A DNA stretch of 64,000 nucleotides from Ophiura sarsii (lineage: Eukaryota; Echinodermata; Ophiuroidea; Amphilepidida; Ophiuridae). The position numbers and the translations under genes are program-made. The notes beneath the pieces are model-generated. The model was not told the origin of the DNA. It was given only the letters and a program-made list of their open reading frames with translations, and made no database searches. Shown here piece by piece: positions 57,251 through 64,000 of the stretch (position 1 is its first letter; every line of letters begins with the position of its first letter). The stretch spans positions 25,053,121 to 25,117,120 of the forward strand of contig CM069452.1 of assembly GCA_035610835.1 (NCBI GenBank), in the 5' to 3' direction.

Positions 57251-58074
57251 AAAAACTGTTCAGAATAATAGTTCACTTAACAGAATAAGTCCATGGCCAA
57301 ACAAAAATGAAAAATAAAAAGGGCCTCCTTCCTTTTTTGAAAACGTCAAGATGCTAAACATGTTATTTTTTTATTTGGCCTAAATTTAAAATAAATGAAT
57401 TCAAAAGTGGAAAATGCCGTGATTATATATAATTTATATGGGTATTTATTTATTTATTTATTTTAAACTTAAGAGAGCGTGCCTGAGAAAACCAAATGGT
57501 GGGCGGAACATGAAGGTTGTCGGATTTTGCTCTTTTTTGGTTTAGTATATATACTTGATGAAATATTCATGCTGACAAGGTTTGAAAATTCTGGCCCCTA
57601 TAGCTTGGATTTTGTGCCCCATCAAGTTTTTAGCCCCTTTTAGCCCCAAAAATCTTCCAAAATTGCATATAATTGCCCATTTTTGCATAAAGTTCATACT
57701 TGTAATCTTGATGTCTATTGTCAAATTATTTTTTAATTACGTTAAAATATTGTAAGCACATAGGTTTAGTATTGTGAAGATCAAACCAAATTTCACTTAA
57801 CTCCTTCTTCCTCACCAGGGGGTCCTACTTATGACCCCCCTCAAATATCTTGATGTTTTATGTAAAAATGGGGCTATCTTCAATCGCTTGCAGGAATTTA
57901 TCCCAGCAGTGAATTAAAATAACCTGATTGTAGTCTTATAGCATGACACATTGGCTATCAAAAACTATTCAAACTTAGCTGGGGAAATGTGTCTGGATAC
58001 TGAAAAACATAGTGTTTCTATATAGTAATCTTTAATATTTTCTAAAACAAGAACACATATTAGTCGGGTATATA
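57251..58074. other. Non-coding stretch
   Basis: Contains a short TTTA repeat near 57447 and the word GTCCATGGCCAAAC, whose inverted relative lies beside copy 3 near 53670. No gene seen. Confidence 0.4.
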
Positions 58075-58571
58075 CAGGGGTTACCGTACACCCCCTCTCC
58101 CCAGGACTCCCCCAAACCAACTTTTTTACTTACTTTTATGGTTCTAAAACATATTCATAATGTTACCAAAAATAATTTTGCTATGCTAAGGGATTATTCA
58201 AGATGGCGTCCAAAATGGCCGCCAGAACTGGTTAGATCTCATAAAATGACATATAGCAATCAAAATGTATGGTGAAAGTATAGTTTTAATAGTGGGCTGT
58301 ATGCATTAGACCACTACACTCTCATATCCAGAACGTTTGCTTTGTTGACACACCTTAATCGAAGATGGCCGCCAAAATGGCCGCCAAAAATGGTAAAATG
58401 TTATAAATTGGCTTAATATGAACCCACATGCATGATCAGAGTATAATTTTAACGATGGGGTGTATGTATTAGACCACTAGTAACTCATATCCAATATTTT
58501 TTGATTTGTTAGAATACTTAAATAATCCAAAATGGCCACCAAAATAGGTCCCATAATGACTGAACTCATCA

Positions 58572-61500
58572 TCATCGGTCGTCCTTGGACGGAATATTGG
58601 AAGCAGCAGTTACAAATTTCCTCCAAGCAAGTTTATCCAACATAAGCTGTTGAACTTCATTGGGTTCAAGATCAAGGTCCTTTGAGATGCTGTCAGGATA
58701 GGTGGTGGATCTCCTGCCACGGGATGAATGGCCTTCACTTGGAGTCCAGAAAAGCACTCGGGAGACAGGTTGATCGGATGCTCGTAGGCAGTGTCCAGCA
58801 AACTGGAGCCGTCGCTTCCTTACTGAGTTAGCCAGCGGAGGAATTTCACCATACACCTCTTCATTAGTTTTGTGGTCTCTCCAACTGATGTTAAGGACTC
58901 TCCTCAGCAACTGTGTGTAGCATCCATTTATTCTGTCCTCAAAAGTCTTTGTAACTGTCCATGTCTCTGAACCATATAGTAGAATACTTTCCACGCAAGC
59001 TCGGAAAAACTTGATTTTAGTTGGCCTATCAAGTTTAGATTTCCATATCTTCTCCAGCTTGTTGCATGCAACCCAGGCTTGAGCTTTCCGGCACTTGAAG
59101 TCATGGAAAGAGTCTGGCATTGACGATCCTAGGTACTTAAACTCCTTGATGTTGTCAAGTTTGGCACCACTCAGAGTTGTGACATTTGTGGAGGATGGGA
59201 TGCCGACTAGCAGAGTCTTGGTTTTTCCAACATTAAGGTGCAGGCCAACACAGTTTGAAGCTTCTTCGATATGCTGTAGCAGAATTTCAGCTGACTCAAT
59301 GGATGAAGACAAGAGTGCTATGTCATCAGCGAAGTCCAAATCATGAAGGCGTAGCTCTGGATGACGTCTACTCTTCCTTCTCTCAAGAACGATCCCGGTG
59401 GATTGGTTGATGTCCTTCAAGGCATGCCGCATGATGTAATCTACTACCACTATGAAGAGGAATGGAGCAAGGGTGTCTCCTTGTAGAACTCCAGCCAGAA
59501 TCTCGAAAGGTTCGGTATCACCGTCTGCAGATATCACTAAGGCAGATGAATCTGTGTAGATAGCCTTGATTGCATCAATGATGACTCCTGGAATACCATA
59601 CGCATGTAGGATTTGGAACATCCGTTCACGATGGATCGAATCGAAAGCTTTTGAGTAATCTATGAATACTACTGCCAGAGGAAGATTCTTTGTCTTCATG
59701 CCTTCAATGATACGTCTCAGAGCCAGTATTTGAGAGACGGTTGATCTATGCTGTCTGAAGCCATTCTGGTTCCAACGCAGCAAGGGGTCAACAAATGGTC
59801 TTATCCTGTTTAATACCATCCTGTTGAAGAGCTTGGCTGCAATACTGGTAAGGGTGATGCCCCTGTAGTTGGTTGGTTTTGATAGGTCCCCTTTCTTTGG
59901 GATGGGAATGATTCCACCTGTTGACCATTGCTTAGGTTTCTCTTGGTGTAGCAGAAGATTGTTGCACAGATGAAGAAGGTGGGGTTTAAAGGTGTCCGAC
60001 TTCCAGAGCTCAAGTGGAATGCTGTCCAGTCCTAAGGCACCTCCTGGTTTTGACTGTGAAAGCGCTTCTTCCAGATCAGCTAACGTAAACTCTGAGGTTG
60101 AGATTGGTAGTGTATCATCAACCACCTTGGAGATGGTGAAGTCTCTGTCTGGTACTGTTGGTGGTTTCCCAAGAAGAGTAGAGAAATGCTTCAACCATGA
60201 ACCTTTCCTGTCATCTGGCGTTCCTGAGAGCATAGATCGCTTGCTATCCTTTCTTCCACTGATGTCGTCCACAATTTTCCAAGCAGTGCTGTGTTTGCTG
60301 GAGAGAGAAGCTTGTTGTACCTGCTCGATGCTGGACTCCAGTAATGCTTTCTCCTCTGCTATGTACGCATCTGTCAACTTTTGTTTGGCCATGTTTTTAT
60401 CCACCTTGGTTGACGAGATGTAGGCTTCTCTTGCCGCTTTTACTTTCTGGGTCTGTGATATGCTCTTGAAAGTATTCCTTGGTTTCTTGGGCAAGATTTC
60501 CTCTGCTGCCTTGATGCAGGAAGATTGGAGGAGGTCGTACTTCTCTTGGAATGGCATGGTGCTCTTCTCTTGGGCCAAAGGATCAAAGAAGTTGGATACT
60601 TTGATGGTATATTCATCCTGGAGGTCTCTGTTGAAACACAGTGCTTTGAAGTTCAAGGACCGTGCTGCATTAGGCGGCTTCTTCTTTGGAGCACGCAGAC
60701 GTAGCTTTACCATCGCTGTGATGATTCTGTGGTCAGACCCCACTGTTACAACGGTGTTGTATGCCTCTACATTTTGCACAGAGTTTACCCATTTCTTCCT
60801 CACCAGAATGAAGTCCAGTTGTGCCTTTGTGGTGTTTGGGTACTGGAATGTCCACAGCTTCCTGTTCGGCTTCCTGAACTTGGTATTTGTGACAACAAGA
60901 TCGAAGCTGTTGACAAAATCTAGAAGAAGGATGCCATTCCGATTGGTGGAATCATGGTAAGAGAATAGAACTTCGCCTGTACCAAGTTTTGCATTGAAGT
61001 CGCCACCAATCAAAACCATGTTGTGTGCGGGGATGTCTCTCATCGCATCTGAGAGGTTCTTGTAAAAGGCGATTACATCCTCTTCTTTGGAGCAGTTTGT
61101 AGGGCTGTAGCAGCACATGATGGTTGTGGCTGGATTCCCTGTGAAGGAGGCAGTAATGATCCTATCAGAGTGTTTCTTGACCTCAGTAAGACATTTCATG
61201 GTGTAGTGGCTCATCAGTAATCCTATCCCACCAGTAGCAGCTCCACTTTTATTCCTTGTTGCTGAGGATGTTACCAAGGTGTACTTTTCAGATACCTTTG
61301 TATAATCTATGTCAGCATCGTGTACCATTCGGTGTTCTTGCACGCAAATCACATCGATTTTGAATTTGCTGGCTGCTTCCGTCAATTCACCCATGTTGTG
61401 CGGTTGTCTCAGTGTCCTGGTGTTGAAAGACGCGAAACTAACTGACTTTTTGCATCTCATGAATTTCGAAATAGTTCTCCCTCGTCCATGTCTGTTCTCA

Positions 61501-61619
61501 GCTCCTGCCCTCCCTGAAGGGTTTAAGGCAGACGCGTCATATGTTCCGTCTTGCGGATCAGACCTGTCAGAGGAAGTTGTTGCAGGGGCTTTAACCCTGG
61601 TGCTATAATTTGCTTCCAT
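58572..61619 (-). CDS. RTE-type endonuclease/reverse transcriptase, 1015 residues, intact
   Basis: A complete frame with an ATG start. The N-terminal apurinic-type endonuclease spans about residues 58-305, with N66 (SFNTRT), Q94-E95 (VQEHR), GGDFN at 205-209, LDF at 269-270 region and SDH at 295-297, all the expected catalytic positions. The reverse transcriptase spans about 520-830: GGIIPIPKKGD, NYRGITLTS, VFIDYSKAFDS (D654), LQGDTLAPFLF and FADD (D765-D766). The C terminus has ILLYGSETWTV, RRLQFAGHCLRA and SSRGRR, typical of RTE elements. Length fits the family's roughly 1000 residues. The product nicks DNA and copies its RNA at the cut (target-primed reverse transcription). The stop lies in the TGA-repeat tail. 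No frameshift or missing key residue is seen, so activity is plausible. It may also serve SINE RNAs. Confidence 0.92.
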   Translation of the reverse strand: MEANYSTRVKAPATTSSDRSDPQDGTYDASALNPSGRAGAENRHGRGRTISKFMRCKKSVSFASFNTRTLRQPHNMGELTEAASKFKIDVICVQEHRMVHDADIDYTKVSEKYTLVTSSATRNKSGAATGGIGLLMSHYTMKCLTEVKKHSDRIITASFTGNPATTIMCCYSPTNCSKEEDVIAFYKNLSDAMRDIPAHNMVLIGGDFNAKLGTGEVLFSYHDSTNRNGILLLDFVNSFDLVVTNTKFRKPNRKLWTFQYPNTTKAQLDFILVRKKWVNSVQNVEAYNTVVTVGSDHRIITAMVKLRLRAPKKKPPNAARSLNFKALCFNRDLQDEYTIKVSNFFDPLAQEKSTMPFQEKYDLLQSSCIKAAEEILPKKPRNTFKSISQTQKVKAAREAYISSTKVDKNMAKQKLTDAYIAEEKALLESSIEQVQQASLSSKHSTAWKIVDDISGRKDSKRSMLSGTPDDRKGSWLKHFSTLLGKPPTVPDRDFTISKVVDDTLPISTSEFTLADLEEALSQSKPGGALGLDSIPLELWKSDTFKPHLLHLCNNLLLHQEKPKQWSTGGIIPIPKKGDLSKPTNYRGITLTSIAAKLFNRMVLNRIRPFVDPLLRWNQNGFRQHRSTVSQILALRRIIEGMKTKNLPLAVVFIDYSKAFDSIHRERMFQILHAYGIPGVIIDAIKAIYTDSSALVISADGDTEPFEILAGVLQGDTLAPFLFIVVVDYIMRHALKDINQSTGIVLERRKSRRHPELRLHDLDFADDIALLSSSIESAEILLQHIEEASNCVGLHLNVGKTKTLLVGIPSSTNVTTLSGAKLDNIKEFKYLGSSMPDSFHDFKCRKAQAWVACNKLEKIWKSKLDRPTKIKFFRACVESILLYGSETWTVTKTFEDRINGCYTQLLRRVLNISWRDHKTNEEVYGEIPPLANSVRKRRLQFAGHCLRASDQPVSRVLFWTPSEGHSSRGRRSTTYPDSISKDLDLEPNEVQQLMLDKLAWRKFVTAASNIPSKDDR

Positions 61620-62685
61620 TATTCTTTCTTGGCTGATTTACTCCATTGGTGCGCCACGCCTAGTGGAGTTTGTGCTGTGGAACAGCAGAGGTTTTCTGGT
61701 GACCGTTAAGCTGATTCAACTAGTTCACAACTTCTCCGCCCTTAACTCTGGAGATCCAGACTCCAATCTTAAATTCCAGTTGGTCAGACAACCAGACTGC
61801 CTGTTGAGTCCATTGGCCGGTAACATTTATAATATTTATAATTGTTGCGCCCTTTTGCCGTTGGAGGTTGCTCCTCTCTTCCGCCCAAGGTAATGGACTA
61901 CCTTTGTAATCATAGTGTTCTCCAGATATTGTTTGCTCCGCTCTGGACGCTGGGACGGGTGATCGGCCCTGAGCAGCTAAGCGGAGTTTGAACATGCCAG
62001 TCATTGATGGGGATTTGACCATGGTGGGATGTTCAGCACCACCCTACTGATGGTTCACAGATGTTGTTGTCGACCAATCTTGCCAGTGATGGAAATGATA
62101 TGGCTATGAGGTAGGGACCCACAAAAAGACCTACTCAATCTCTATGATAGGTTAGAAGGAAAATTTTTAAAGATAAGTAACAACACAGGTTGGCATCCAC
62201 ACAAGTGTAAGCCGACAAAAGAAGATGGAGGTCATTATCCGTTTGTGGACAACATCCCCCCATCTCCTGATGTCAGTGTGGCGATGCGCCGTCACCAGCA
62301 CAAAGGGGATCTGTGTCCTGTACCCCAGTGTGCTATCACCTATTACCATGACCATTGCGGGGTTCAAGCGCCTCTACCCTACACATGGGATTAAAAGCCT
62401 CCTCCCAGACAAACCAGATTTCAACAAACTACCAAGCCAACTAACTTGGCTTACCTTTCCTAGCCAACTGTGTTGTGAAAATGAAATGAGGTAAAGAAGC
62501 TAGTAGAATAGATTGTAGAAAGGATGAGAATAAAGGATAGAGATGAGTAGGAAGGAGCACCCAAATGGAAAAAGAACCCATTTGGGAAAATCCAACACTG
62601 ATGGAATGTGTTGGCAAAGGTAATTTTCAGCTCCTCGACACAGGGATAGTGCCTTCCTTTCTTGAACTAATTGTCGGAATTCCAT
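61620..62685 (-). other. Probable 5' untranslated region of the RTE element
   Basis: About 1.07 kb upstream of the ATG without convincing coding potential. It has higher GC than the flanks, consistent with belonging to the retrotransposon. Any internal promoter could not be recognised. Confidence 0.45.
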
Positions 62686-63390
62686 AAAATGGGATAATAT
62701 AACCAACATGTATGATGAAATTATAGTTTTAACATTGGGATGTATGTATTAGACCACTAGTAACTCATATCCAGTATATTTGCATTGTAATAATGTACTT
62801 TAAATCCAAGATGGCCACAAAAATGGACGCTGTAAATGTAAATATAGTCTACATGAGTGTATGGTAATCCAAAATAGATTGTGAGTGTATATTACATCAA
62901 ATTCACCAACTATATAGTATGTTCTTAACTGATAAGGCCTACCTCTGTGACAATTTTGATTCGGTATCACTTTCCAAAATGGCTGCCAAAATGATTAATT
63001 TGATATTAAATGACCTAAAACAATTGTTTTGTAAAACTATGTAATACCAATACCCCCAAATCTAATGGGACAGCATTCACTATTTGTCTACGATAAAGCC
63101 TAGGGGCTGTAGATCTGACCATACATGTTGGTTCATATGCCAATTTATAGAATGTTAAATATTTTGGCAGCCATTTTAGCGGCCATCTTGGATTTAGGTG
63201 TGTTAACAAAGCAAAAGTTCTGGATATGAGTGTCTAGTGGTCTAAATACAAACATTCCACTTTTAAAACTATACTGTTATCATACATTTTGATTGCCATA
63301 ATATGGCGGCCATTTGGACGCCATCTTAAATAACCCCTTAACGTACCAAAATATATTTGGTTTGAGGGAGTCCTGTGGGATGGGTAGATG

Positions 63391-64000
63391 ATGATGCCTA
63401 ACACACCATTCTTGGTCCCTCTGATATCAAGGCTGCTGTAGTTCCATTCAATATATATAAATCATGGGTGTAGCCAGGATGCTTGTTACCGGGGGGGGGG
63501 GGGGGGGGGGGGCACAAAATTGAAGTGGAGTCCAGAGTCTAAAATAAGTGTGCTGTGCAGCGGAGATTGAAAAATGTGCAGTTGAAATTTAAAAAAATTG
63601 TGCATGCAGTTCAAATGTTGGCACACATAGTTCATTATATTCAATAATCAAAACTGAAATTTTCATGACTGCATAATTTTCATAACTTAAATGAAAATGT
63701 TCATAACTGAAATGAAAATTTAGAAATATCAATTTGCCTATCATAATAGTTTTTACTGTTTCTTTCATTGAGTGCATTGCCCATGTCATAGTTGTGGGTT
63801 TCAATGTGTAAGAAGCCATATTATTGGTAACTGATCATTTTTGTTGGTGTTGACAAATAGATTTTGGCAGAGGTTTATAATATGATATGTGTATATATTT
63901 CTCCTGATACATGTAATGTGATAATGTGTACAATGATCAGCAAAAGGCAAGAGCTACATCTTTCAAGTTTAATATTTGGGTTTATACCTCAAAACAAGCT
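63391..64000. other. Non-coding end of window with a poly-G tract
   Basis: Poly-G at about 63491-63512 is preceded by GGGTGTAGCCAGGATG, a word typical of common invertebrate MITE ends. The related words ATGAAAATTT, TTTTCATGACTGCATAAT and CATAACTGAAATGAAAAT recur at 63655-63725. No gene seen. Confidence 0.4.

Larger units (their letters stand above)
58566..62685 (-). mobile_element. RTE-type non-LTR retrotransposon, apparently near full length
   Basis: It comprises one large open frame (58572-61619), an upstream region of about 1 kb (61620 to about 62685) and almost no 3' UTR. The minus-strand 3' end is CGATGATGATGAGTTCA, a short TGA repeat. Foldback-repeat sequence resumes on both sides, so the boundaries are inferred from where that repeat breaks off. 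The target duplication is not clear: CCATAATGAC on the left and CCATAAAATGGG on the right are only similar. Confidence 0.75.
58075..63390. mobile_element. Foldback repeat of about 163-bp units, split by an RTE retrotransposon
   Basis: Left part 58075-58565 and right part 62686-63390. The left part has units spaced 163 bases (AAGATGGC at 58200 and 58363; the AATGGCCACC form at about 58527), each with AAAATGGCCGCC and TATGTATTAGACCACTA. The right end (63160-63390) is the inverted form: GCGGCCATCTTGGAT, TCTGGATATGAGTGTCTAGT, and an outer end GGTTTGAGGGAGTCCTGTGG facing CCAGGACTCCCCCAAACC on the left. A direct-orientation unit follows the RTE at 62700. No own gene. Confidence 0.65.

Noticed and set aside
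59992..60423. Plus-strand frame of 143 codons opposite the RTE gene
   Set aside because: Same reason: an antisense shadow without recognisable features.
60460..60960. Plus-strand frame of 166 codons opposite the RTE gene
   Set aside because: A shadow of the 1015-codon RTE frame. The minus-strand protein has all expected motifs and this frame has none.
62167..62494. Overlapping frames of 66-89 codons upstream of the RTE gene
   Set aside because: Probably 5' UTR sequence of the retrotransposon. No motif supports a protein.

Overview
The window looks like nuclear DNA from a marine invertebrate deuterostome, most likely an echinoderm or hemichordate, possibly a cephalochordate. This is an inference from three things. 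There are fragments of several non-LTR retrotransposon clades, including a CR1-type 3' end and an RTE-type element. One LINE relic carries a PHD-like finger next to a degenerate 2A-like motif. One host exon encodes a CARD domain. No bacterial gene, operon or CRISPR array is present, and almost the whole window is repetitive DNA.

Region 1 (1-20193) is a graveyard of transposons. It holds a 5'-truncated LINE (1192-3096, minus) and fragments of related LINE parts (386-1075, 5180-5893, 8125-9930, 10546-11215, 14214-14535). It also holds an internally deleted LINE with a PHD-like segment (17147-18537, minus), two tRNA-derived SINEs and several short inverted-repeat elements. Two unusual palindrome-rich families start here: blocks dense in CCGC...GCGG hairpins, and arrays built on the 8-base palindrome TTGCGCAA.

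Region 2 (20194-42890) is the most striking part: a 22.7-kb repeat-only unit with terminal inverted repeats beginning GGGCAATTCC and a 4-base flanking duplication (AGAT), sitting inside a 32-bp minisatellite. It contains two mirror-oriented arrays of a 73-bp satellite, about 9.6 kb and 8.8 kb, around a 2.6-kb centre that holds smaller palindromes. I found no coding capacity in it. The simplest reading is a giant non-autonomous, satellite-carrying foldback transposon.

Region 3 (42891-48527) holds two LINE 3' fragments, a CTGT microsatellite, a diverged tandem repeat and the only convincing host coding exon in the window, a first coding exon with a CARD domain (47265-47571, plus).

Region 4 (48528-57300) is a nest. 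A hAT-like element with an 8-base target duplication contains a TTGCGCAA element with its own 7-base duplication, a SINE and an RTE 3' fragment. Two more GCGG-hairpin blocks, a TAA-flanked MITE and a duplicated dispersed repeat follow.

Region 5 (57301-64000) contains an apparently intact 1015-residue RTE-type endonuclease/reverse transcriptase (58572-61619, minus). Its stop codon is part of the TGA-repeat tail. It sits inside a second foldback repeat made of about 163-bp units.

The RTE protein is the only plausible mobilising activity encoded here, and it would act on its own RNA and perhaps on SINE RNAs. No transposase for the DNA-type elements is encoded in the window, so they depend on enzymes supplied from elsewhere, if they are still mobile.
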